This document shows, piece by piece, positions 42,687 to 50,641 of a DNA stretch of 64,000 nt (position 1 is the stretch's first letter; each line of letters starts with the position of its first letter). A program made the translations under genes and the position numbers. A model generated the notes under the pieces. The model had not been told where the DNA came from, ran no database searches, and saw only the letters and a list, made by a program, of their open reading frames with translations. The DNA comes from Salaquimonas sp041736675 (GTDB taxonomy: Bacteria; Pseudomonadota; Alphaproteobacteria; Rhizobiales; Rhizobiaceae), in contig JBGSTD010000058.1 in NCBI GenBank assembly GCA_041736675.1, forward strand, positions 62,001 through 126,000, written 5' to 3'.

Positions 42687-43760
42687 ATGAGCCACTATGC
42701 CGGATTGACCCGAAAAAATATCACAGCCTCGCCTGCGTGCGATTTGCGAAGTGATACAGTAACGCGTCCCGGAAAAGGTATGCTGGAAGCCATGGCATCC
42801 GCTGAACTCGGCGATGATGTGTACGGAGAAGATCCGACAGCGCATAAACTGGAAGCAAGCCTCGCTGAACTGCTGGGCAAGCAGGCAGCAGCCTTCTTCC
42901 CGAGCGGGACACAGAGCAATTTGGCTGCTGTCCTCTCGCACTGCCATCGCGGCGAGGAAATCATAACCGCTGCAGATTATCATGTATTTTGTGATGAGGC
43001 TGCCGGCGCATCGGTGCTTGGTGGGATTTCACTGCATCCGCTCGCCTGTGAGGCTGATGGTTCCCTGACGCCCGAGGCAATCGCGTCAGCAGTCAAGGAT
43101 GACGACTTTCATTTTGCAATCAGCCGTCTGGTTTGCCTTGAAAATACGGTCAGCGGCAGGGCAATACCTCTGGAGAAAATGCAGCTCGCTGCGGGAGCAG
43201 CTCGAGAAAACGGACTGTCAGTGCATCTGGATGGCGCGCGCTTTTTTAATGCCGTCACCGAAACAAACTGTACACCAAAAGAACTTGCGGATGTGGCGGA
43301 CAGTGTATCCATCTGCCTTTCCAAAGGTTTGGGCGCGCCAGTTGGCACGGTTTTGTGCGGAGGCGCGCAATTCATCGCACGTGCCCGGCGCAACCGTAAA
43401 ATGCTTGGGGGAGGAATGCGCCAGATTGGCGCGCTCGCCGCTGCAGGTCTTTTTGCCCTCGAACACAATGTCAAACGGATGGTTGAGGACCACAATCGGG
43501 CATTGGTCCTGGCCAATGCCATCGCAGATATCGGTGCGGGAAAGGTTTCACACCGAACCAACATGGTGTTTTTTACGCCTGATCCTGATGATCATGCCGC
43601 ATTGATAGCGTATTGCGCCAGGGCTGGAGTTCTGATTGGCGGCCAGCGACCGACAATCCGGATGGTCACCCATCTCGATATTGGCGAGCGTGAACTTGAA
43701 ATGGCAATGGATGCCTTTCGATCGTACTATAAACAAAATGCCAACCATGCGGCTCGTTGA
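42687..43760 (+). CDS. ltaE: Low-specificity L-threonine aldolase
   Basis: PLP enzyme that splits L-threonine, L-allo-threonine or other beta-hydroxy amino acids to glycine and an aldehyde. The 357-residue protein has the beta-eliminating lyase pattern: LRSDTVTRPGKGML, GDDVYGEDPTAHKLE, FFPSGTQSNLAAVLSHCHRG, VHLDGARFFNA and the PLP lysine in SICLSKGLGAPVG, then RKMLGGGMRQIGALAAAGLF. Its ATG comes after an A-rich stretch with only a weak ribosome site, and 147 non-coding bases separate it from the DUF1850 gene. The MmgE/PrpD gene starts five bases after its stop. True substrate in this cluster is unknown. Confidence 0.88.
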   Translation: MSHYAGLTRKNITASPACDLRSDTVTRPGKGMLEAMASAELGDDVYGEDPTAHKLEASLAELLGKQAAAFFPSGTQSNLAAVLSHCHRGEEIITAADYHVFCDEAAGASVLGGISLHPLACEADGSLTPEAIASAVKDDDFHFAISRLVCLENTVSGRAIPLEKMQLAAGAARENGLSVHLDGARFFNAVTETNCTPKELADVADSVSICLSKGLGAPVGTVLCGGAQFIARARRNRKMLGGGMRQIGALAAAGLFALEHNVKRMVEDHNRALVLANAIADIGAGKVSHRTNMVFFTPDPDDHAALIAYCARAGVLIGGQRPTIRMVTHLDIGERELEMAMDAFRSYYKQNANHAAR

Positions 43761-43765
43761 AAATC

Positions 43766-45115
43766 ATGTCTCCTGCTCTCGATTTCATTCATGATACATG
43801 CTTTGAGGATTTGCCCGTCGGGATAATCCATGAGGCTGTAAGGTGCGTTGGAGATACGCTCGGGGTTTCTGTTGCAGGTACGCAGACTGAATTGTCTCGC
43901 ATCATTTGCAACCATGCGTTTCGTCAGTTTGGCGGCAACAGCGCGCATTTATGGTGGGATGGACGTCAGGTAAGTGCTGCCGGTGCTGCATTGGCCAATG
44001 CAATGACAATCGATTCGATTGATGCCCATGATGGCAACAAGTTGACCAAGGGCCATGTTGGCTGCGGCGTGCTTCCTGGCCTGGTTGCTGTCATGGAGGC
44101 GGAAAAAAAGTTCGGCGCAAGGGAGTTTCTGACATCCATTGTCATCGGTTACGAGATCGGCACCAGAGCCGGCATTTCGCTTCATGCGAGTGCCTGCGAT
44201 TATCATACCTCGGGGGCCTGGATTGCACTCGCGACAGCTGCCCTCGGTGCACGCCAGCTTGGTCTTGACAAGCGCCAGACGCGCGAGGCCATCGGCATTG
44301 CCGAATATCACGGGCCCCGCAGCCAGATGATGCGCTGCGTTGATGCCCCAACTATGGTCAAGGATGGCTCGGGTTGGGGAGCAATGGCAGGTGTCTCGGC
44401 GGCTTATCTGGCAAAAGACGGGTTTTCCGGCGCACCTGCGGTAACGATGGAAGCGCCTGAACTGGCGCATATCTGGAATGATCTTGGTTCAAACTGGTAT
44501 GTGAAACAGCAATATATCAAGCTCTATCCTGTCTGCCGTTGGGCCCAGCCCGCTGTCGAAGCTGTGCTCGCTTTACGGCAGGCGCACCGGTTTTCCGATG
44601 AACAGATCGAGCGTATTGAAATCACCACGTTTCATGAAGCGCGCCGTCTGGCAACCATTCCTGATAACACCGAGCAAGCCCAATATTCGCTGCCGTTTCC
44701 GGTTGCTGCTGCTCTTGTGCGCGGAACGCTGGGGGTGGCGGAAATCACCGCAGATGGGTTGGCTGATCCGCGTATTCGCCAGCTCGCAGGAAGGGTAAGT
44801 ATCCTGGAAAGCGATCGGTTCAACCAGGCGTTTCCCGCGCGCCGTTTTGCAGAAGCTGAAATCAGGCTGAAGGATGGCCGCAATTTCAAGTCGGCTCCTA
44901 CCGAGGCAAAGGGTGATCCTGAACACAGGGTGGAGGATGAGGTAATCTGGTCGAAATTTCATGCCCTGACCGACCCGGTATTGTCTGGGGTAAAGTCGGC
45001 AAGACTTGAGTCAACCATAACGGGATTGCCCGAAGCTGAAAGTGTTGCCCAATTGTTTGACCAGATGTTTACCGGCCGGGAGATCATTGCTCCTGTGAAA
45101 TCAGAACTCTCTTGA
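43766..45115 (+). CDS. MmgE/PrpD family protein
   Basis: Member of the family that includes 2-methylcitrate dehydratase, cis-aconitate decarboxylase and iminodisuccinate epimerase. The 449 residues show DTLGVSVAGTQ, ANAMTIDSIDAHDGNKLTKG with the catalytic-region aspartate and histidine, HTSGAWIALATAALGARQLG, EYHGPRSQMMRC and YPVCRWAQPAVEAVLAL. It lacks neighbours of the methylcitrate cycle, so a PrpD role is unlikely. ATG 43766 is preferred to a TTG three codons earlier that overlaps the ltaE stop. Function is probably a dehydratase or epimerase acting on a small polycarboxylate or hydroxy acid, inferred from family only. Confidence 0.83.
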   Translation: MSPALDFIHDTCFEDLPVGIIHEAVRCVGDTLGVSVAGTQTELSRIICNHAFRQFGGNSAHLWWDGRQVSAAGAALANAMTIDSIDAHDGNKLTKGHVGCGVLPGLVAVMEAEKKFGAREFLTSIVIGYEIGTRAGISLHASACDYHTSGAWIALATAALGARQLGLDKRQTREAIGIAEYHGPRSQMMRCVDAPTMVKDGSGWGAMAGVSAAYLAKDGFSGAPAVTMEAPELAHIWNDLGSNWYVKQQYIKLYPVCRWAQPAVEAVLALRQAHRFSDEQIERIEITTFHEARRLATIPDNTEQAQYSLPFPVAAALVRGTLGVAEITADGLADPRIRQLAGRVSILESDRFNQAFPARRFAEAEIRLKDGRNFKSAPTEAKGDPEHRVEDEVIWSKFHALTDPVLSGVKSARLESTITGLPEAESVAQLFDQMFTGREIIAPVKSELS

Positions 45116-45250
45116 AATCCGGTTGACTATGTTCTGCAATTGATGACCCATGAAACATGAAGACATCAACTTTTGCTTCTTTCAGCCTTGACATCTTCGG
45201 GGCTCTGCGGCGCACACAAATACTGTAAATATTTATTTTCGGAGTAAAGA

Positions 45251-46576
45251 ATGATCAGACATTTGAAGATTGCAAAAAGCCACGGGGACCGCGCTGAAGA
45301 TGATTTGAAGGTGCGTGCAAGTGTGGAAGAGATCCTTGCTGATATTGAAAAACGGGGCGATGATGCGGTTCGTGATTTGTCTGTAAAATTTGACAATTAT
45401 TCGCCGGCGGAGTTCCGGCTGTCCCCTTCCCAGATTTCAGCCTTGATGCAAAAGGTCACAGCCCGAGAGATGGCTGACATTGATTTTGCGCAGACGCAGG
45501 TCAGAAAGTTTGCTGAGGCGCAGCGTGCTTCAATGAAAGATATCGAGATCGAAACACTTCCGGGTGTCATACTGGGTCACAAGAATATTCCTGTCCAATC
45601 AGTTGGCTGTTATGTTCCCGGTGGCAAGTTTCCGATGGTGGCGTCAGCACATATGTCAGTATTGACCGCATCTGTCGCAGGAGTGCCACGCATCGCTGCC
45701 GCGACGCCGCCTTTCAAGGGTGCCCCAAATCCTGCGGTAATTGCCGCGATGCACAAGGGCGGAGCACATGAAATCTATGTTCTGGGTGGCATTCAGGCAA
45801 TCGGGGCATTGGCGATCGGGACTGAGAGCGTGGAGCCCGTCCACATGCTTGTTGGTCCCGGCAATGCCTTTGTTGCCGAAGCCAAGCGCCAATTATACGG
45901 GCGGGTGGGGATTGACCTGTTTGCCGGTCCCACCGAGACGATGATCATCGCAGATGAAACGGTGGATGCGGAATTGTGTGCAACCGATCTGCTTGGTCAG
46001 GCTGAACACGGCTACAATTCCCCGGCGATCTTGTTGACGAATTCACAAAAACTGGCTCTGGCGACCCTTGCCGAAATAGACCGTATTCTGAAAATACTGC
46101 CGACAGCCGATACTGCAGGCAAGAGTTGGGAAGACTATGGCGAGGTTATCGTGTGCGATACATATGAGGAAATGCTGGATGTTGCCAATGATATCGCATC
46201 CGAGCATGTTCAGGTCATGACAGACCGCGATGACTGGTTTCTCGAAAACATGCACTCCTATGGAGCCCTGTTTCTTGGGCCCCGAACCAATGTTGCCAAT
46301 GGCGACAAGGTGATTGGAACCAATCATACGTTGCCAACCAAAAAGGCAGGTCGCTATACGGGCGGTCTGTGGGTTGGCAAGTTCCTCAAGACCCACTCCT
46401 ACCAGAAAATCCTAACCGATGAGGCAGCGACTCTCGTGGGTGAATACGGATCGCGCCTGTGCATTCTCGAGGGATTTGTAGGACACGCCGAACAATGCAA
46501 CATTCGGGTGCGTCGCTATGGGGGCCGCAATATCCCTTATGGCGAGGGGGCAAATCCCGTAGAAGCGGTTGATTGA
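45251..46576 (+). CDS. Histidinol dehydrogenase-family NAD-dependent alcohol-to-acid dehydrogenase (HisD paralogue)
   Basis: A 441-residue zinc enzyme of the HisD family, which oxidises a primary alcohol to a carboxylate in two NAD-dependent steps. Zinc and catalytic residues are intact: QAEHGYNSPAILLT (Gln and His ligands), IASEHVQVM (catalytic Glu-His), NGDKVIGTNHTLPTKKAG (Asp ligand) and EGFVGHAEQCN (His ligand). The stretch RYTGGLWVGKFLKT, together with a transporter and catabolic neighbours, points to the catabolic branch that includes sulfopropanediol 3-dehydrogenase (HpsN) rather than histidine biosynthesis. The substrate is therefore likely a CHOH-CH2OH compound. No his genes are nearby. 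Confidence 0.8.
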   Translation: MIRHLKIAKSHGDRAEDDLKVRASVEEILADIEKRGDDAVRDLSVKFDNYSPAEFRLSPSQISALMQKVTAREMADIDFAQTQVRKFAEAQRASMKDIEIETLPGVILGHKNIPVQSVGCYVPGGKFPMVASAHMSVLTASVAGVPRIAAATPPFKGAPNPAVIAAMHKGGAHEIYVLGGIQAIGALAIGTESVEPVHMLVGPGNAFVAEAKRQLYGRVGIDLFAGPTETMIIADETVDAELCATDLLGQAEHGYNSPAILLTNSQKLALATLAEIDRILKILPTADTAGKSWEDYGEVIVCDTYEEMLDVANDIASEHVQVMTDRDDWFLENMHSYGALFLGPRTNVANGDKVIGTNHTLPTKKAGRYTGGLWVGKFLKTHSYQKILTDEAATLVGEYGSRLCILEGFVGHAEQCNIRVRRYGGRNIPYGEGANPVEAVD

Positions 46577-46749
46577 TGTGGGTGAGCCGAAATTCCGCAA
46601 TGCGTCTTGCTGCAGTTGGTTCTTAAATACTGGCAAGCTGGTCTTGATTTTTAGCCTGGAACACGGAAATTCAATTCCAATAGGAAATACCAGTTCGAAT
46701 CTTTTTAACCCTTGCCGAAACTATGTCTGATCCTGGAAAGTTACTCTCG

Positions 46750-47514
46750 ATGAAGCTCCCCAAAACACCCTCTTTTCGACTTGATGGAAAAAAAGCCCTG
46801 GTAACAGGCGCCTCACGCGGCATAGGCCTTGGCGGCGCTGTTGCTTTGGCTGAAGCGGGGGCCCACGTTGTGATGGCGGCTCGAGGCGCTGCAGAAATAG
46901 AAGCCGCTGCAGCCGCCCTTCGCAATGCGGGCTATTCTGCAGAAGGGATATCGCTGGATGTCAATGACCTATCCGCAATGGTTGCAGCCGTTCAGAAACA
47001 TGGCCCGTTTGATGTTTTATTCAACAATGCCGGCACCAACCAGCCGATGCCCTATGTTGAAGTTACCGAGGAGAATTTCGACCTGATCACGGATCTCGAT
47101 CTCAAGGCGGCATTTTTTGTGGCACAGGAAGTTGCAAAAGGCATGATCAAGGCAGGAAATGGCGGCTCAATCATCCACACCTCAAGCCAAATGGGGCATG
47201 TCGGAGGTATCGATCGAGCCGTCTACTGCGGCGCCAAATGGGGTATTGAGGGGATTACCAAGGCCTCCGCCATCGAACTGGCTTCCTACAAGATACGGGT
47301 CAACACCATCGCGCCGACCTTTATCAGAACGCCGATGACACAATCGACATTTGACAATCCGGAACGGGTGAAATGGCTTGAAGAAAAGATCAAACTGGGG
47401 CGTGTCGGCGAAGTTGAGGATATCATGGGCGCAGTCCTGTTTCTTGCCAGTGAAGCCTCAAGCTTGGTGACCGGTACCTCACTTCTGATTGATGGCGGAT
47501 GGACGGCTGACTGA
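46750..47514 (+). CDS. SDR-family oxidoreductase (gluconate-5-dehydrogenase-like)
   Basis: Classical SDR of about 254 residues. TGASRGIGLGG is the cofactor motif, ARGA at the end of the second strand favours NADP, NNAGTNQP follows, and the catalytic Ser-Tyr-Lys lies in HTSSQMGHVG and YCGAKWG. The overall pattern (FRLDGKKALVTGASRGIG, TFIRTPMTQ, SLLIDGGWTAD) resembles gluconate 5-dehydrogenase and related polyol or sugar-acid dehydrogenases. ATG 46750 has GGAAAG about ten bases upstream; an ATG at 46723 would add nine residues. Between the HisD paralogue and the LtnD-like gene, it probably acts in the same route. Confidence 0.8.
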   Translation: MKLPKTPSFRLDGKKALVTGASRGIGLGGAVALAEAGAHVVMAARGAAEIEAAAAALRNAGYSAEGISLDVNDLSAMVAAVQKHGPFDVLFNNAGTNQPMPYVEVTEENFDLITDLDLKAAFFVAQEVAKGMIKAGNGGSIIHTSSQMGHVGGIDRAVYCGAKWGIEGITKASAIELASYKIRVNTIAPTFIRTPMTQSTFDNPERVKWLEEKIKLGRVGEVEDIMGAVLFLASEASSLVTGTSLLIDGGWTAD

Positions 47515-47596
47515 AAGAAAATTTGATACTGCGTTTATTTGCCTGCAAATGCCGCAAATCATAAACAGGATAAACAGGAATTGGGAGCAAAACTGA

Positions 47597-48490
47597 ATGG
47601 CTGATTTTGCGGTGTTCGGACTTGGGTCGATGGGATACGGAATGGCTGGCGCATTGCTGCGGGCAGGACACGAAACGTTTGGTTTTGATGTAAACCCGGC
47701 GCAGGTTGAGAAGTTTCGTGCAGATGGGGGTGCGAAAGGGCAATTGGAAGATGTTGCCGTCACTCTCGATGCCGTGCTCGTCGTGGTCCTCAATGCCGAC
47801 CAGACACAGAGTGTTCTGTTTGGCGATAATGCAATCGTGCCCCGATTGAAAAAGGGTGCTGTGGTGATTGCCTGCGCAACTGTGCCGCCCGCCTTTGCGC
47901 GCGAAATGGAGGCACGATGCCGCCAGTACGATATTGAGTATCTTGATGCACCCATTTCCGGCGGGGCAAAGAGGGCAGCCAATGGTCAACTGTCAATCAT
48001 GGCATCGGGAACCCCGTCTGCTTTCAGCGCCGCAGCGCCTGTCCTTGAGGCTATTTCTGAAACGGTTTTCAAACTGGGAGATTCTGCGGGTGCAGGATCT
48101 GCAATGAAGGCGGTCAACCAATTACTTGCTGGCGTTCATATTGCAACCATGGCAGAGGCGCTGACATTTGGAATGACACAAGGCATTGAACCAGCCAAAT
48201 TTGTTGAGGTGATTTCAAAATGTGCCGGTACAAGCTGGATGCTGGAAAACCGCGCGCCCCATATTGTAGACGGGGACTATACTCCTCTGAGCTCGGTGAA
48301 TATCTGGCCAAAGGATCTTGGTATTGTGATGGATATTGCCCGCGAGGCAAAGTTCAGCGCACCCATCACCGCCGCTGCCCTTCAGCAGTTTATCGCCGCC
48401 GCCGGAATGGGCCTTGGAAATGAGGACGATGCAGCAGTTGCGAAGGTCTATGCGCGCAATGCGTCGCTTACTTTGCCTGAAAAGAAGTAG
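47597..48490 (+). CDS. L-threonate dehydrogenase-like beta-hydroxyacid dehydrogenase
   Basis: A 297-residue enzyme of the 3-hydroxyisobutyrate dehydrogenase superfamily. FGLGSMGYGMAGALLRAG is the Rossmann motif, DAPISGGAKRAANGQLSIM the substrate-binding glycine loop, and the catalytic lysine is in AGSAMKAVNQLLAG. The C-terminal half has WMLENRAPHIVDGDYTP and VNIWPKDLGIVMD, closely like the LtnD group that oxidises L-threonate at C2. GGGAG precedes the ATG. The next gene resembles OtnI, the isomerase that follows LtnD in threonate catabolism, which supports the call; kinase OtnK and decarboxylase OtnC are not here. Confidence 0.82.
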   Translation: MADFAVFGLGSMGYGMAGALLRAGHETFGFDVNPAQVEKFRADGGAKGQLEDVAVTLDAVLVVVLNADQTQSVLFGDNAIVPRLKKGAVVIACATVPPAFAREMEARCRQYDIEYLDAPISGGAKRAANGQLSIMASGTPSAFSAAAPVLEAISETVFKLGDSAGAGSAMKAVNQLLAGVHIATMAEALTFGMTQGIEPAKFVEVISKCAGTSWMLENRAPHIVDGDYTPLSSVNIWPKDLGIVMDIAREAKFSAPITAAALQQFIAAAGMGLGNEDDAAVAKVYARNASLTLPEKK

Positions 48491-48540
48491 CGGCCAATGC
48501 CCGGCAATCCTTGCTGAGGCACAAGACGGGTAAAAAATAT

Positions 48541-49326
48541 ATGACGAAGTTCTCAGCCAATCTCGGGTTTTTGTGGAATACCCTTTCCCTTCCTGACGCG
48601 ATCCGCGCTGCCAAGGCGGCAGGTTTCGATGCGGTGGAGTGCCATTGGCCGTACCAGGTGGCGGCAAGCGAGGTGAAGGCAGCCCTTTCTGAAACGGGTC
48701 TGACAATGTTGGGCATCAATACCAGAAGAGGCGATACGGCCAAAGGCGAAAACGGTCTGTCGGCGCTTGTCGGGCGAACACAGGAAGCGCGCGCTGCAAT
48801 CGACGAGGCGCTTGCCTATGCCTCGCAAATATCCTGCAACAAGGTTCATGTCATGGCAGGCTATGCAAGCGGGCCAGCAGCCCACTCCCAGTTTATTGAA
48901 AATCTCGCCTATGCTGCAAGCGAGGCGGCGCGCCATGATATCACGATCCTGATAGAGCCTCTGAACCACTATGATGCGCCCGGGTATTTTCTCGGCACGA
49001 CGGCACAGGCGCTGGCAATTATCCGTGAAGTTGGGGCAGGCAATCTGAAACTGATGTTTGATTGCTATCACGTGCAATTGATGGAAGGGGATATCACCCA
49101 CCGGATCAGGCGGCTATTGCCATTCATCGGTCACATACAGTTTGCATCTGTTCCCGACAGGGGCACGCCAGATCATGGCGAAATAAACTATCAACATGTT
49201 TTCGAGGTCATTGCAAATATCGGCTATGATGCTCCGCTTGGGGCGGAATACAAGCCTGTCGGGGATACATCTGCCAGTCTGGAATGGCTCACAAATCACC
49301 AGGCGCGTATGATTGTTGAGAGCTGA
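48541..49326 (+). CDS. Hydroxypyruvate isomerase/2-oxo-tetronate isomerase-like TIM-barrel protein
   Basis: Xylose-isomerase-like TIM barrel of about 261 residues, Hyi/OtnI family. Family features are FSANLGFLWNTL, AAKAAGFDAVECHWPY (metal ligand Glu), LGINTRRGDTAKGENGLSAL, the metal-binding ILIEPLNHYDAPGYF, LMFDCYHVQLMEGDI (Asp-x-His) and HIQFASVPDRGTPDHGEINY with the last ligands. OtnI converts 2-oxo-tetronate to 3-oxo-tetronate; Hyi converts hydroxypyruvate to tartronate semialdehyde. Position after an LtnD-like gene favours the former. The ATG at 48541 is selected by the family N-terminus, with a weak ribosome site. Confidence 0.84.
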   Translation: MTKFSANLGFLWNTLSLPDAIRAAKAAGFDAVECHWPYQVAASEVKAALSETGLTMLGINTRRGDTAKGENGLSALVGRTQEARAAIDEALAYASQISCNKVHVMAGYASGPAAHSQFIENLAYAASEAARHDITILIEPLNHYDAPGYFLGTTAQALAIIREVGAGNLKLMFDCYHVQLMEGDITHRIRRLLPFIGHIQFASVPDRGTPDHGEINYQHVFEVIANIGYDAPLGAEYKPVGDTSASLEWLTNHQARMIVES

Positions 49327-49392
49327 CTGATACTCGGCACTTGACCTTTGTGTCAAAATTTGCAGACTGAATTGACATATAGGAAAATTCAT

Positions 49393-50610
49393 ATGCATTT
49401 TGACACTTATTTCCAGTCGCAACTGGCAACGCTGCATGAAGCTGGCAACTATCGCGTATTCGCCAATCTGGAACGCAAGGCCGGGGCGTTTCCCAAGGCG
49501 CTGTTTCATGCTGGCGATGGCAAGACGCGCGAAGTCACGGTCTGGTGTTCAAATGATTATCTTGGCATGGGCCAACATCCCGATGTATTGGCGGCAATGC
49601 ACGGAGCTATTGAAAAAAGCGGTGCCGGAGCTGGCGGAACGAGAAATATTTCCGGAACCAATATCAATCATGTGACACTTGAGGAAGAACTGGCGGACTT
49701 GCATGGCAAGGAAGCGGCGCTGGTTTTTACTTCCGGATATGTTTCCAATTGGGCAGCCCTTGGAACGCTTTGCGCAAAAATTCCGGGTCTGATTGTTTAC
49801 TCGGACAGTTTGAACCATGCTTCGATGATCGAGGGCATCCGCCACTCAAGGTGTGAAAAGCGCATATTCAAACACAATGATTTCAGGCATCTCGAAACAC
49901 TGATGGCGGCTGACGATGCCTCTGCTCCCAAGCTGGTTGTGTTCGAGAGCGTTTATTCCATGGATGGAGATATTGCCCCGATTGCAGCAATCTGTGATGT
50001 CGCCGACAAATTCGGGGCTTTAAAATATATCGACGAGGTACATGCGGTTGGCATGTATGGAAATCGTGGTGGCGGCGTGGCTGAGCGCGATGGATTGATG
50101 CATCGCATCGACATTATCGAAGGGACGATGGGCAAGGCTTTCGGGGTGATGGGAGGTTATATTGCCGGTTCAAAAAGTATGGTCGATTTTGTCCGCTCGT
50201 TTGCATCAGGCTTTATTTTCTCGACTGCACTACCCCCGGCAATTGCTGCGGGGGCAACCGCTTCGATCCGCCACCTGAAACAATCCGGTCACGAGCGCCT
50301 GCAGCACAAGGCCGCTGTTGCAGCGGTACGCAAGGCATTGGATGCCCGCGGCATTCCGCACATGTCCAACCCCAGTCACATCATTCCGGTTCAAGTCGGC
50401 AATGCCGCCAAATGCAAATGGATTACCGACATTCTGCTTGACCAATATGGTATTTATGTTCAGCCGATCAATTATCCAACTGTTCCGGTCGGAACCGAGC
50501 GCCTTCGCATTACCCCGACACCTTTCCATTCGGCTGGCGATATCGAACATCTTGCCTCAAGCCTGTGCGATCTGTGGAGCCAGTGTGCCCTGTCGCGAGC
50601 AGTAGCCTGA
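49393..50610 (+). CDS. hemA: 5-aminolevulinate synthase
   Basis: Condenses glycine and succinyl-CoA to 5-aminolevulinate, the first haem step in alphaproteobacteria. The 405-residue PLP enzyme reads VWCSNDYLGMGQHPDVLAAM, GAGAGGTRNISGTN, VFTSGYVSNWAAL, YIDEVHAVGMYGNRGGG and the PLP lysine in EGTMGKAFGVMGGY. ATG 49393 follows AGGAAAATTC. TTGAC-N6-GTCAA (49341-49356) lies upstream but its spacing does not fit FNR. The placement is notable: between a catabolic cluster with an L-threonine aldolase (a glycine source) and the haem-rich sox genes. Confidence 0.96.
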   Translation: MHFDTYFQSQLATLHEAGNYRVFANLERKAGAFPKALFHAGDGKTREVTVWCSNDYLGMGQHPDVLAAMHGAIEKSGAGAGGTRNISGTNINHVTLEEELADLHGKEAALVFTSGYVSNWAALGTLCAKIPGLIVYSDSLNHASMIEGIRHSRCEKRIFKHNDFRHLETLMAADDASAPKLVVFESVYSMDGDIAPIAAICDVADKFGALKYIDEVHAVGMYGNRGGGVAERDGLMHRIDIIEGTMGKAFGVMGGYIAGSKSMVDFVRSFASGFIFSTALPPAIAAGATASIRHLKQSGHERLQHKAAVAAVRKALDARGIPHMSNPSHIIPVQVGNAAKCKWITDILLDQYGIYVQPINYPTVPVGTERLRITPTPFHSAGDIEHLASSLCDLWSQCALSRAVA

Positions 50611-50641
50611 AACAACTGATACCTGGTTCCAAAAAGGAAAC

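Noticed and set aside
45227..45236. AAATATTTAT before the HisD paralogue, shared with the putative SoxR site before soxX
   Set aside because: Only a low-complexity AT word matches; the TTC/TTYRA part that marks the sox sites is missing.
49341..49356. TTGAC-N6-GTCAA upstream of hemA, resembling an FNR box
   Set aside because: FNR/FixK sites need four bases between half-sites and TTGAT/ATCAA is preferred; six bases would misplace the two monomers.
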